A DNA stretch of 11,660 nt, taken from positions 1 to 11,660 of the forward strand of contig SOKK01000024.1 in the NCBI GenBank assembly GCA_004374725.1. Reading direction: 5' to 3'. The stretch's first letter is position 1. Every line of letters starts with the position of its first letter. A model generated the notes under the pieces. That model saw nothing but the letters and a program-made list of their open reading frames with translations. It was not told the origin of the DNA and did not search any database. The position numbers and the translations under genes were made by a program. This document shows, piece by piece, positions 1-7,464 of the stretch. The stretch is from Patescibacteria group bacterium. GTDB taxonomy: Bacteria; Patescibacteriota; SOKK01.

Positions 1-158
1 TTATCTGGTCTCTGATTAACACTCACAATATGTATTATATCAGGGTCTTTAAGAGACAATTCTTTAACAAATCTAAGTGCTTCCTCTTGAAGATCCTGGT
101 ACTCACTTTTTGAATTCTCGTAATTTTTTCCTAAGTTTTCTTTATCTTTCTTCTCCAT
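1..158 (-). CDS. hypothetical protein, N-terminal part only
   Basis: The gene starts at ATG 158-156 and runs off the left edge of the window, leaving 52 codons. The visible residues begin MEKKDKENLG. They form a charged, Lys/Glu/Asn-rich stretch followed by a short segment (about residues 37-50) with isoleucine and valine that could be a beta strand. I see no family motif and no signal peptide. No Shine-Dalgarno precedes the ATG, only an AT-rich leader. The gene lies directly downstream of a tRNA-Ser 3'-end fragment (183-213) and shares the AT-rich composition of the 218-aa gene on the other side of that fragment. It may therefore belong to the same acquired segment, which is inference. I do not recognise the protein. 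Confidence 0.5.
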   Translation of the reverse strand, partial: MEKKDKENLGKNYENSKSEYQDLQEEALRFVKELSLKDPDIIHIVSVNQRPD

Positions 159-180
159 AAAAATTTATAAATAAATTGCA

Positions 181-213
181 TTTGGCGGAAGGGGTGAGAT
201 TCGAACCCAGGGT
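181..213 (-). repeat. tRNA-Ser 3'-end fragment (possible attachment-site copy)
   Basis: On the minus strand this reads as the T arm, 3' acceptor strand, discriminator G and CCA of a serine-type tRNA. It aligns without gaps to 1000-1032, the 3' end of the intact tRNA-Ser, at 29 of 33 positions, and 198-213 is an identical 16-mer. The offset is 819 bp. No matching 5' half is present: nothing upstream on the minus strand pairs with the acceptor strand, and no D arm or anticodon arm can be folded. It is either the attR-like scar of an integration at tRNA-Ser or the remnant of a second serine tRNA. The four differences include acceptor and T-stem positions, so it is not a fresh duplication. Confidence 0.7.
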
Positions 214-315
214 TCTGTAAACAAGACATCTGAATAGTTATTTATAATCTAACACTTTCCCCATTCATGCTTGGGATGTGATTTTTTATATTCCTTTGAG
301 TAAATTCAAGCACCA

Positions 316-972
316 TTACTGACCATCTATAAATCCATACATATCAATCAATTTTGCTTTTGTATAAATATTTTTAGTGTCCTTAGATGTTAAAAAATCA
401 AAAGTATATATTTTAAAAGGATCAAAAACATCTTTATTTTCTAAATAGAATTTCTTTATTTTTAATATTGATTTTTCGTTAACAGAATCAACTTTCAGAC
501 TTTTTTTAAAATATTGATCAAAAGCGGGAATATTGGCAAAAACTCCCAACATGATTTTTGTTACCAATATATCACTTGGATTATTTCTCTTTCCAAGTGC
601 ATCAATTATTTGTTGTTTGCAATCCAATAAAAGAGCAATATTTTTGTCATTATAATTTATTACATCTATTTCCCATAATTTAGAATTCATTTTTGAAATT
701 GCAATAATTAAAGCAGTATAATTTCTGACGCTTTTCTCAAGGAGGAATGATGAGCCCCTCATCATTCCCCAACTTGCCAAATAAAAACCTATTTGTAAAC
801 AACTCATTTGAAGATTATTCTCATTTGCCAATTCAGAAAGTCTATTTTCTTTATAAAATGAATAGAAATAATTATAACAAAAATCAAAAGAAGCATATCT
901 CTCATATGGTTTTCTTCCGTTGTTTTTGCCGTTACCATCTAAAAATTGATTGAGTGATTTTTTAATATCCAT
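316..972 (-). CDS. hypothetical protein, AT-rich, 218 aa
   Basis: This is a complete gene from ATG 972 to TAA 316, with no clear Shine-Dalgarno. The protein is soluble-looking, with no signal peptide or membrane helix. The most distinctive block is residues 24-86: an aromatic stretch (YASFDFCYNYFYSFY), then CLQIGFYLASWGM and RGSSFLL. From memory, similar SCLxLGFYLASWGMxRGSS blocks occur in hypothetical proteins scattered across unrelated bacteria, but I cannot name a family or function. The gene is much more AT-rich than the operons to its right. It sits between tRNA-Ser and a duplicated tRNA-Ser 3' end, which suggests lateral acquisition. No integrase or toxin/antitoxin motif is visible in it or beside it. 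Confidence 0.75.
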   Translation of the reverse strand: MDIKKSLNQFLDGNGKNNGRKPYERYASFDFCYNYFYSFYKENRLSELANENNLQMSCLQIGFYLASWGMMRGSSFLLEKSVRNYTALIIAISKMNSKLWEIDVINYNDKNIALLLDCKQQIIDALGKRNNPSDILVTKIMLGVFANIPAFDQYFKKSLKVDSVNEKSILKIKKFYLENKDVFDPFKIYTFDFLTSKDTKNIYTKAKLIDMYGFIDGQ

Positions 973-1001
973 AATTAAGTAAAAGTGTTAGAAGCGTAGT
1001 T

Positions 1002-1091
1002 TGGCGGAGAGGCTGGGATTCGAACCCAGGGTCCCGCAAGCGGGACAGCGCTTTTCGAGAGCGCCCTATTAAACCACTCTAGCACCTCTCC
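1002..1091 (-). tRNA. tRNA-Ser (anticodon CGA)
   Basis: This is a 90-nt class II tRNA including an encoded CCA. The 7-bp acceptor stem GGAGAGG/CCTCTCC pairs perfectly and the discriminator base is G, as expected for serine. The D arm is CTA/TAG around a loop with GG. The anticodon stem GCGCT/AGCGC closes the loop CTCGAAA, which gives anticodon CGA (reads UCG). A long variable arm with a GTCCCGC/GCGGGAC-type stem and the T arm CTGGG/CCCAG with TTCGAAT confirm the class. The 5' end lies 3 nt after the U-tract of the upstream hairpin (1094-1124). Its 3' end is partly duplicated at 181-213. Confidence 0.97.
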
Positions 1092-1093
1092 AG

Positions 1094-1124
1094 AAAAAAT
1101 AATTAAAAAGGAACTCGCGTTCCC
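1094..1124 (-). terminator. rho-independent terminator between the VanW gene and tRNA-Ser
   Basis: On the minus strand, GGAAC/GTTCC (1110-1123) closes a GCGA tetraloop and is followed by TTTTTAATTATTTTTT. It lies about 35 nt after the VanW stop codon and only 3 nt before the tRNA-Ser 5' end. That leaves no room for a separate tRNA promoter downstream of it. The element may therefore also overlap the tRNA promoter: a weak TTGGGG, 17 nt, AATTAT would start transcription at the tRNA 5' end. Confidence 0.6.
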
Positions 1125-1125
1125 C

Positions 1126-1153
1126 AACCCCTCACCTCTAACCTTTAACCTCC
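1126..1153. repeat. 7-bp-periodic AACCTTT-type repeat, four units
   Basis: Four in-phase heptamers (AACCCCT, CACCTCT, AACCTTT, AACCTCC) lie in the short gap just after the VanW stop. The same heptamer family recurs, in the same orientation relative to the gene, at the 3' end of tsaE (8054-8095). Confidence 0.6.
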
Positions 1154-1156
1154 GCC

Positions 1157-3121
1157 CTAATCTGATGGTCCTACCTGATACACTGCCGCTTGAGGAACAT
1201 AACTACTATTAAAAGTATCTTTACGAACTTGTTTGCCATTTTGATACACATACCGATAGAGCACCGCGGTTGCACCTGAGAACGAAGCTTCAACTAAAAC
1301 TCTTTCTCCTGGCGCTAGACTATCATCCTCAATCTCCTCTGCTTTCCCTGCCGAAGCACCTGAAGAAATATAAGGGCCTTCTAGTTTAACTGTGCGACCC
1401 CCTTTAGTGCCGTAGAAATCAAAAGTTAAAGTGTTTCCTGAAATGCTTGTTTGAATCAAAATGTGATGACTAGCATCATTTTTAAATTTAAAATCCGGGC
1501 TGGGGCTGTAAATCGTTGCGTCTGTCCCTGCCGGCTCATAGTACATCACCCGGAAACGATGATTCTCTCGCTCCACAATCTCACAACCAGAATTTAATGC
1601 CGCTCGAAAGGCAGTTGTTGAAATCTGGCAAAGTCCACCTCCATACTCCGGCACAATCTTATTTCCCTTAATCACAAGTTCTTTTAAGTAACCAGCTGCC
1701 GCTCCCGTATCACCCAAAGTATCATTCATTGAAAAAATTTCATTTGGTGCCACAATCACCCCACTACAAGCTGCTGCTCCAACTCCAATATTATGAATCC
1801 GGTTGGAAGGCGAGCCAGAAAAATTAGAAGTGCCGGTTGCAATTCTCTCTTTAATTCCTAGTTTATTCAAGTCTTTCTCGGTAATTTGGGGGGTCTCTGT
1901 TTTCATTGCAACTTCTGCCTCAGTCTGTTTTTCCTGAAGTGCTTCTTCAACATTGTCAGCGGTTTTTTCTGGCTCAACTGATTCTCCCGTCTGACTAGAT
2001 TGGGTTACTCTTAATTTCCCACCGGAATAGCTCAGACGAACATTATAAGGAGTCCGATCTACCTCAGAAGCAATACTTTCAATATACTCTTTTGTATTAT
2101 CTCGATTAAGCAGAATTACCAGAGCAGCTCGACTCCCTTTTTTTAATAATTCAGCAGGATCGGTAGTTAAATAGTCTTGAGATTTCTTTTTACTACCATC
2201 AACTTTAATCGCTTTGAATGCCAACCAACTCCCCAGCTGTGGTTTTTCAACCGTAACATTTTTCTCAATGGACTTCAAAGTAAAACCACGCTCCAAAATC
2301 CCCTGGGCTTCCTGCTTAGTCTTATTAATTTCCTTAACCGTCAAAATTGGTTCAACCTTAACCAAACTCAACTCTGTCTCTAACCCCTCAAGCTGACTTA
2401 CCGCCCGATTCAACTGGTCAGCAAGTAAAATACTATCAAAATGCTTACCGCTAGCCTCTTTAACTGGTAAGAAATCATTGCCATCAAAGCTTAAACTAGC
2501 ATTCTTCACTTTCTTGACTGTCCCTTTGGCATGTTTAAAAAAGTAACTATCAATTTTATCCAAATCAAAATTACTCAGAACAATCTGACGACGCAATCCC
2601 AAAAATGCCAGACACTGATCCCAATAACACTTCAAAAAGTTTCCACTCCTTCCAATCTCAAATGCTGCATCAACTGTTCCTTCCTGATCAACATCCAAAC
2701 CAAAATCTTTTAGGATCGGCTTATAGGTTTGATCTTGGTATCTTAGAGTTACTTTCGTCCCTGAATATTTTTCTACTTTTTTTCCAAGAATCTTCTTGGT
2801 CTCCTCTTTGGTTTTTCCTGTGATATTAAAATCATCAATTTTCACTCCAGAGAAGTTCTTCTCTGCATAAGCAATGTTCTGCCAGATAAAAAACACTGCG
2901 ATCAAAACCACCGCAACACCCCAAGAAACAATCGCCCAAAAATTCAACTTTTGATAAAAATGCTGCTTCTTCCTAGATTTCTTAGACTTCTTCAGCTTCC
3001 TTTTAGAAACCCTGTCATGAGCAGAACGATGTTCTACCCTACGCTTCTTTTTACCCACCACTGAATCAACTGTTTTAGAAACAGCTCCTTCTTTGGTCTT
3101 TTTATGCTTTCTTCTAGACAT
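1157..3121 (-). CDS. VanW-family envelope protein, membrane anchored
   Basis: This 654-aa protein has a single-pass N-in, C-out layout. Residues 1-59 are strongly basic (Lys/Arg runs) and cytoplasmic. Residues about 61-82 form one membrane helix. Residues about 90-400 hold repeats resembling the peptidoglycan-binding domain (PG_binding_4) usual in this family. Residues about 428-570 are the VanW domain, with TGTSNFSGS at 429-437 and the conserved GGGLCQISTT at 494-503, whose Cys498 is the best candidate functional residue. The last 60 residues resemble a G5-type beta domain. VanW proteins were named for glycopeptide-resistance clusters. Their biochemical activity is unsettled, so this call gives family and location, not a reaction, and does not imply vancomycin resistance. 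It starts at ATG 3121 and stops with TAG, with no SD. It appears to be the last gene of the GT4-hppA group and is followed by a terminator. Confidence 0.9.
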   Translation of the reverse strand: MSRRKHKKTKEGAVSKTVDSVVGKKKRRVEHRSAHDRVSKRKLKKSKKSRKKQHFYQKLNFWAIVSWGVAVVLIAVFFIWQNIAYAEKNFSGVKIDDFNITGKTKEETKKILGKKVEKYSGTKVTLRYQDQTYKPILKDFGLDVDQEGTVDAAFEIGRSGNFLKCYWDQCLAFLGLRRQIVLSNFDLDKIDSYFFKHAKGTVKKVKNASLSFDGNDFLPVKEASGKHFDSILLADQLNRAVSQLEGLETELSLVKVEPILTVKEINKTKQEAQGILERGFTLKSIEKNVTVEKPQLGSWLAFKAIKVDGSKKKSQDYLTTDPAELLKKGSRAALVILLNRDNTKEYIESIASEVDRTPYNVRLSYSGGKLRVTQSSQTGESVEPEKTADNVEEALQEKQTEAEVAMKTETPQITEKDLNKLGIKERIATGTSNFSGSPSNRIHNIGVGAAACSGVIVAPNEIFSMNDTLGDTGAAAGYLKELVIKGNKIVPEYGGGLCQISTTAFRAALNSGCEIVERENHRFRVMYYEPAGTDATIYSPSPDFKFKNDASHHILIQTSISGNTLTFDFYGTKGGRTVKLEGPYISSGASAGKAEEIEDDSLAPGERVLVEASFSGATAVLYRYVYQNGKQVRKDTFNSSYVPQAAVYQVGPSD

Positions 3122-3151
3122 ATTCTAATTGATAATTGAAAACTAGCAATT

Positions 3152-3171
3152 CCTGCCTGCTGGCAGACAGG
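3152..3171. repeat. 20-bp palindrome between the DUF3006-like and VanW genes
   Basis: CCTGCCTG and CAGACAGG form an 8-bp stem (one G-T pair on the minus-strand RNA) around a 4-nt loop. It lies in the 55-bp gap between two same-strand genes and has no U-tract on either side, so it is a poor terminator. From memory, CCTGCCTG-containing palindromes recur between genes in many CPR genomes; that is unverified here. It could stabilise mRNA ends or be a dispersed repeat. Confidence 0.55.
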
Positions 3172-3176
3172 GACAA

Positions 3177-3422
3177 TTACTTTGTTTTTTCCAAAATTTC
3201 ACCTAAAAGCTTCCTAGCAATTTCTTCTCGCTCCTTGGTTTCTGAAGCACTAGTTACTAACTTAAGGTTTACCTCATCCCCAACTTTGAAATCCCGGGGG
3301 AGCTCATCCTTGCTCCATTCTAATTCCTGACCATTGTCAAGTTTAAACACAGCCATCTTATCCTCAAAACGGTCAAGGATCGCTCTTTTTATTCCTAGGT
3401 TTTTCATTCTTTCGGGTGTCAT
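3177..3422 (-). CDS. small DUF3006-like protein, 81 aa
   Basis: This is a complete small gene, from ATG 3422 to TAA 3177. AGGAT at 3433-3429 is a modest Shine-Dalgarno and supports the start. The layout AILDRFEDKMAVFKLDNGQ (14-32), then a short acidic strand, LPRDFKVGDEV (41-51) and a charged C-terminal helix matches the pattern I know from DUF3006-type proteins: a small beta barrel with 'DRFE..AVL.L..G' and 'G..V.L', then a helix. No catalytic residues are apparent. It lies 27 nt after hppA and 55 nt before the VanW gene, so it is probably co-transcribed with both. The molecular role is unknown, and the family call is from memory, not a search. Confidence 0.75.
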   Translation of the reverse strand: MTPERMKNLGIKRAILDRFEDKMAVFKLDNGQELEWSKDELPRDFKVGDEVNLKLVTSASETKEREEIARKLLGEILEKTK

Positions 3423-3449
3423 AGTAATATCCTATCGTAATACAAAAAT

Positions 3450-5465
3450 TTACATCAAAAATCCTACAATCAAAAGCGCAATCACGTTGATGATCTTAAT
3501 CATGGGGTTGATTGCCGGGCCCGCGGTGTCCTTGTAAGGATCACCAACAGTATCCCCGGTAATTGCTGCTTTGTGCGCTTCACTACCTTTACCACCAAGT
3601 TTCCCTTCTTCAATATATTTCTTGGCATTGTCCCAAGCCGCACCTCCCGAGGTCATTGAAATTGCGACAAAGATCCCCGTAATAATACTTCCGACCAAAA
3701 GGCCTCCCAGGGCTCGCGGACCTAGAAGAAATCCTACTAGGATAGGTGCGACTACTGGAATCAAGGCCGGCAAAACCATTTGCTTAATTGCCGATTTGGT
3801 CACAATATCCACGATCTTTTCATAGTCCGGCTTTGCTTTGCCTTGCATGATTCCCTTGATTTTCCGAAACTGCCGCCGGACTTCCTTTACTACCTCTCCG
3901 CCAGTTTTGCCGACTGCTTTCATCGCCAAAGAGCCAAAGAGATAAGGCAAAAGTCCTCCGATAAACAGCCCCGCAAGAACGTACGGATCATCTAAAAGAA
4001 AGCTGATTTCCCTGCCACGGCTTGCAAACTCATGAATGTAAGCAGCAAAGAGGACAATCGCTGCTAAACCTGCGGAAGCAATTGCGTAACCTTTGGTGAT
4101 TGCCTTAGTAGTATTACCAACAGCGTCTAGAGGATCAGTAACATTACGAACCTTCTTGGGAAGTTTTGCCATTTCTGCAATCCCGCCTGCATTGTCAGTA
4201 ATTGGACCAAAGGCATCAATCGCGACAATAATTCCAGTCATTGAAAGCATACTCATGGCCGCAATCGCAACACCATACAACCCGGAAAGTTCATAGGCAC
4301 CAATGATCCCTAAAGCTATCACAATTACCGGTAGAGCGGTGGACTTCATTCCTACTGCCAATCCCGAAATGATGTTTGTTGCATGGCCGGTCTCACTCGC
4401 TTTGGCAATTGATTTCACGGGGGAATACTTTGTTGAAGTAAAATATTCTGTAATCACAACCATCAGAGCAGTCACTGCAATTCCAACCAAAGAAGCTAAA
4501 TAGATTCGCCAGGAAGCATAAATCCCATTACCTTTCATCAACCAGAGAGTAATTGGGACAAAGGCCAAAATCGCAACCAGAGAACTCGCGATCAATCCTT
4601 TATACAACCCCCACATAATTCTAGTTTTCTTCTTTGCGCGCACAAAGAAAGTTCCAATGATTGAAGCAAGAATTGAAACAGCACCTAAAACCAAAGGATA
4701 GAAAATCGCATTATTAAAATCCGTAAAGATTAGGGAACCCAAAAGCATCGTTGCAATTGCAGTGATAGCATATGTTTCAAAAAGGTCCGCGGCCATTCCG
4801 GCACAGTCACCAACATTGTCACCAACATTGTCCGCAATCACGGCTGGATTCCTAGGATCATCCTCAGGAATTCCTTTTTCTACTTTGCCAACTAGATCAG
4901 CGCCAATATCAGCACCTTTAGTATAGATCCCTCCGCCAAGGCGAGCAAAGATGCTAATCAAGCTTCCTCCAAAACCAAGACCAATTAAGGCATTGATATC
5001 TTTGAAAACTAGATAGAAACCGGCTACTCCCAAAAGACTCAAACCAACTACTAAAAACCCTGTAATCGAGCCACCAAAGAAGGCAATCTTGAATGCTTGC
5101 GCTAAACCTTTCTTTGCCCCCTCTGTGGTTCTAACATTAGCCCTAACTGAAATGTTCATTCCAATATAACCAGCAAGCGCCGAGAGGACCGCTCCAACCA
5201 AGAAACCTACCGCAACAACATATCCCAGCGCAAGCCAAAGAATCACCGCCAAGATTATTGCCACTAGAGCGATAGTAATATATTGGCGATTGAGATAGGC
5301 CCTCGCTCCCTTTTGAATTGCTTTTGCTACTTCAATCATTTTTCCCGAACCAGGGTTAAGTCTAAGAATCCAGATCGCCAGAATCAAACTATAGACAAGT
5401 GCTACTGCACTAGCAAGAAGTGCAAAGTAAAGCGAGCCTGTTTCAATGTTTTCAAAGATTCCCAT
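3450..5465 (-). CDS. hppA: membrane-bound H+-translocating pyrophosphatase, K+-independent type
   Basis: It hydrolyses cytoplasmic pyrophosphate and pumps protons across the membrane, recovering energy from biosynthesis. At 671 aa with about 16 predicted membrane helices, it has the usual bacterial length. The substrate-binding block is intact: [20 protein letters not shown] (177-196), [20 protein letters not shown] (201-220) and [10 protein letters not shown] (221-230), with the Mg-PPi-binding Asp residues. The C-terminal block [18 protein letters not shown] (637-654) is also present. The GNTT motif is followed by K454 and T457. In this family, Lys and Thr here mark K+-independent enzymes, whereas K+-dependent ones have Ala and Gly. 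Na+-pumping members are K+-dependent, so proton pumping is the best call. The start is ATG 5465, 9 nt after the GT4 stop, without an SD, so expression probably depends on the GT4 transcript. Confidence 0.97.
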   Translation of the reverse strand: MGIFENIETGSLYFALLASAVALVYSLILAIWILRLNPGSGKMIEVAKAIQKGARAYLNRQYITIALVAIILAVILWLALGYVVAVGFLVGAVLSALAGYIGMNISVRANVRTTEGAKKGLAQAFKIAFFGGSITGFLVVGLSLLGVAGFYLVFKDINALIGLGFGGSLISIFARLGGGIYTKGADIGADLVGKVEKGIPEDDPRNPAVIADNVGDNVGDCAGMAADLFETYAITAIATMLLGSLIFTDFNNAIFYPLVLGAVSILASIIGTFFVRAKKKTRIMWGLYKGLIASSLVAILAFVPITLWLMKGNGIYASWRIYLASLVGIAVTALMVVITEYFTSTKYSPVKSIAKASETGHATNIISGLAVGMKSTALPVIVIALGIIGAYELSGLYGVAIAAMSMLSMTGIIVAIDAFGPITDNAGGIAEMAKLPKKVRNVTDPLDAVGNTTKAITKGYAIASAGLAAIVLFAAYIHEFASRGREISFLLDDPYVLAGLFIGGLLPYLFGSLAMKAVGKTGGEVVKEVRRQFRKIKGIMQGKAKPDYEKIVDIVTKSAIKQMVLPALIPVVAPILVGFLLGPRALGGLLVGSIITGIFVAISMTSGGAAWDNAKKYIEEGKLGGKGSEAHKAAITGDTVGDPYKDTAGPAINPMIKIINVIALLIVGFLM

Positions 5466-5474
5466 AGTTTATGA

Positions 5475-6599
5475 TTAATTGTTAACTACGTTTCGATAGA
5501 CATCTAGCGTTTCCTTCGCCATCCGTTCCCAGCTATATTGTTTTGCTCTCAAAGGACCTTTCTTGCTTAGTTCCTTCCTAAGATTTTCATCCTTAAGGAC
5601 TTTAACTAGCTTCTTTGCCATCTCTTCTGTACTATTTGGGTCAAAGTACTCTGCTACATCACCCAGGACCTCTGGCATACAAGAAGCGTTAGAAGAAACA
5701 ACCGGCGTTGCACAAGCCATTGCTTCCAAGGGCGGCAGACCAAACCCTTCATAGAAAGAAGGGAAGGCAAAAACTGTCGCCGCGTTGTATAAAAGAGGAA
5801 GTTCCTCTTCGGGAATAAAGCCTGGTAAGATAATGTCCGATCGGAAAGGAGAATCTTTAATTGCCACCTCTGCTTCCTCCTGATGCCCGCGTCCCATCTT
5901 CCCCGGAAGCACCAGCTGACAGTCAATTTTACCCTGCTCCTTAATTAAGTTAAAGGCCTCAACCAGCCCGTGAACGTTTTTGTGATAGCGCCAGTTGCCG
6001 ATATAGAGTAAAAAGGGTTTGGTGATGTCATATTTAGCCTTGAGGTCCGAGAGTTTTTTATGGTCCGTAACTGGATAATATTTACTATCAACCGCTTCGT
6101 AAATCACCTTGACCTTGCTTGGATCAGCCCCGACTATCTTAATAAGATCTTTCTTGGTATTTTCAGAAACAGCAATAATTTTCTTGGCATGCTTAACGGC
6201 AGATCGAAGAACTATGTTGTAAGCTTGACGATGAAAAAAACGAGTGAGTTTCTTTCCTGGAAACAAAGTATGAATCAAATCGTGAATTGTAATAACGAAA
6301 GGTTCCTTGTAAAAAATAGGGATATTAAAGTGCGGAAAATGAACAAGATCAATTTCTTTATTTTTTAAATGTTTTAGAAACTTCGTTTGCTCATTAAGCG
6401 AGTAGTGCTTAAAATCTGCAAGTTCCTTTTTAAAATTCAGTTGCTTAATATCAAACTCTTCAAAATTCTCCTTGGTCAGAAGAACCAAATATTCATTTTC
6501 CTGATCAATCTTCACCAGATAATTCAAGAGTTCTTGAATATAGCGGCCGATCCCTGTAAATCCCTTGCCATACATCCGGCCGTCAATACAAATCCGCAT
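5475..6599 (-). CDS. GT4-family glycosyltransferase
   Basis: This 374-aa retaining glycosyltransferase has the GT-B fold of the GT4 family and probably transfers a sugar from a nucleotide donor to an envelope glycan, lipid or protein. The N-terminal domain carries TGIGRY (15-20) and the HDLIH segment (106-110). The donor domain has GNWRYHKN (201-208), where K207 is the usual phosphate-binding lysine. It also has the E-x7-E motif EGFGLPPLE (E284, E292) followed by AMACATPVV. There is no signal peptide or membrane helix, so it is cytosolic or peripheral. It is the first gene of the run ending with the VanW protein: a promoter-like sequence lies at 6636-6664 and hppA begins 9 nt downstream. Donor and acceptor cannot be told from sequence. 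The start at ATG 6599 fits the usual N-terminal MRIxIDGR. Confidence 0.93.
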   Translation of the reverse strand: MRICIDGRMYGKGFTGIGRYIQELLNYLVKIDQENEYLVLLTKENFEEFDIKQLNFKKELADFKHYSLNEQTKFLKHLKNKEIDLVHFPHFNIPIFYKEPFVITIHDLIHTLFPGKKLTRFFHRQAYNIVLRSAVKHAKKIIAVSENTKKDLIKIVGADPSKVKVIYEAVDSKYYPVTDHKKLSDLKAKYDITKPFLLYIGNWRYHKNVHGLVEAFNLIKEQGKIDCQLVLPGKMGRGHQEEAEVAIKDSPFRSDIILPGFIPEEELPLLYNAATVFAFPSFYEGFGLPPLEAMACATPVVSSNASCMPEVLGDVAEYFDPNSTEEMAKKLVKVLKDENLRKELSKKGPLRAKQYSWERMAKETLDVYRNVVNN

Positions 6600-6604
6600 C
6601 TTAT

Positions 6605-6640
6605 CTAAAATAAAAATAAGCTCTTTTACAAGCTTATTTT
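6605..6640 (-). terminator. perfect 10-bp inverted repeat with U-tract, upstream of the GT4 gene
   Basis: AAAATAAGCT (6613-6622) and AGCTTATTTT (6631-6640) are perfect inverted copies around an 8-nt loop, followed on the minus strand by TTTTTATTTT. It looks like a terminator, but it sits only 13 bp before the GT4 ATG and its distal arm overlaps the proposed -10 box. An operator or leader hairpin is therefore an equally good reading. Confidence 0.5.
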
Positions 6641-6664
6641 ACATTAATTTAAAGGTTTGAGCAA
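6636..6664 (-). promoter_or_regulatory. candidate promoter of the GT4-hppA-VanW operon
   Basis: On the minus strand, TTGCTC (6664-6659), a 17-nt spacer and TAAAAT (6641-6636) make a sigma70-like promoter with a good -10 and a weak -35. It lies immediately after the terminator of the 230-aa gene and before GT4, where a promoter is needed. The predicted start site falls within the inverted repeat at 6613-6640. Confidence 0.4.
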
Positions 6665-6694
6665 AGAAAAATCCCGCCCAGGGAACGGACGGGA
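6665..6694 (-). terminator. strong rho-independent terminator of the 230-aa gene
   Basis: On the minus strand, CCCGTCC/GGGCGGG (6693-6673; 7 bp with one G-U pair) closes the loop GTTCCCT and is followed by ATTTTT. It begins 24 nt after the stop codon at 6718. It is the most GC-rich and stable terminator in the window. Confidence 0.85.
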
Positions 6695-6717
6695 GAGTCT
6701 TAACTTTCAGGAGGCGG

Positions 6718-7410
6718 CTAGTAGAAATATAGGGGGCAGAGACGCCAACTATCCTTTCTGTAAGCTTCGCTGAGTGTTCCTATCCAAAGATGCGCATCAC
6801 GAAGCTCTCCGCGTAACCCTGACTCATCGCTGAAACCACCCTGCTCTCTATAAGAAGCCTCGAGAAGCTTATAATAAGCAACCTTTTGGGCCTCGGGGCG
6901 AGCTTGGATTTTTACGATAAAAAGCCACCAAGGGAGATTGTCGAGAGCATCGAACCCCAGAAGTGACCTGATTAAAGCAGCCTCTTCTCGAGGATCAGGG
7001 ATGTCGATCAGGCGGTCAAAGTAGTCGTGGTTAATTATCTGCTCGAGATAAAACCCCGCGAAAGGATTTTGGGCCGTGAACAGATCCTTCCAATCCAGGA
7101 ATTCGCTCCAGGGAAATAGCTCCCGTATTGAGTCAAGCTCCTTCTCCGTTGCGAGTGCTAAAAGAGCAGTTATTGCTTCATGGCACAGCTTGACGGCCTT
7201 GGAATCAGAGGGGCACTTCTCTTTTCGAACAAGCTCCCCGAGGAGCTCAACCATCCGAGCACGTAGTTCCTCAAAGCTATGAAAATCCTTTTTTTCCCAG
7301 CCCGAGGGTGGCCCGGCCCAGCAGACCTGAACAATTCTCAAGAACGGAGACCGATGGCCGTGTTGGCGAATCTCAAAGGTCACATGACCTACCGCAGCTA
7401 CAGTTCCCAT
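6718..7410 (-). CDS. orphan hypothetical protein, 230 aa, in its own transcription unit
   Basis: I do not recognise this protein. It is soluble-looking, with no signal peptide or membrane helix. It is rich in Trp and aromatic residues: VCWAGPPSGW (29-38), FPWSEFLDW (99-107), NLPWWLF (158-164), and a WRLCPLYFY C-terminus. The middle is mostly helical, with acidic segments around residues 44-60 and 87-100. No catalytic signature is evident. The start is unusually well supported: AAGGAG lies 6 nt before ATG 7410, whereas most neighbours have no SD. The gene has its own TTGACA promoter and its own terminator, and its coding sequence is visibly more GC-rich than the flanking DNA. These signs point to an autonomous, perhaps highly expressed or laterally acquired cassette inserted between two operons. 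An effector or lineage-specific regulator is possible but unsupported. Confidence 0.85.
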   Translation of the reverse strand: MGTVAAVGHVTFEIRQHGHRSPFLRIVQVCWAGPPSGWEKKDFHSFEELRARMVELLGELVRKEKCPSDSKAVKLCHEAITALLALATEKELDSIRELFPWSEFLDWKDLFTAQNPFAGFYLEQIINHDYFDRLIDIPDPREEAALIRSLLGFDALDNLPWWLFIVKIQARPEAQKVAYYKLLEASYREQGGFSDESGLRGELRDAHLWIGTLSEAYRKDSWRLCPLYFY

Positions 7411-7416
7411 TTTAAT

Positions 7417-7422
7417 CTCCTT
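7417..7422 (-). promoter_or_regulatory. strong Shine-Dalgarno of the 230-aa gene
   Basis: AAGGAG on the minus strand, with 6 nt before ATG 7410, fixes the start codon. It contrasts with the SD-less starts of the ABC ATPase, tsaB, GT4, hppA, VanW and 218-aa genes. Confidence 0.85.
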
Positions 7423-7464
7423 AAGTTTGTAGTTTTAAACGAGCTTTCATTAATTAGACTACTA

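Noticed and set aside
183-270. A complete second tRNA on the minus strand
   Set aside because: Only the T arm, acceptor 3' strand and CCA are recognisable. No 5' acceptor strand pairs with CCCTTCC, no D or anticodon arm folds, and the T stem has a mismatch.
1157-3121. A vancomycin-resistance locus
   Set aside because: Only a VanW-family protein is present, with no VanA/H/X/Y/S/R homologue nearby. This family is common in envelope roles unrelated to resistance.
3450-5465. Several plus-strand open frames opposite hppA (for example around 3571-3825 and 4093-4296)
   Set aside because: They mirror the codon pattern of the conserved minus-strand gene, have repetitive low-complexity translations, and show no SD or domain.
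5654-5926. A second minus-strand frame inside the GT4 gene
   Set aside because: It lies fully within the donor domain of a well-supported glycosyltransferase and its translation has no recognisable features.
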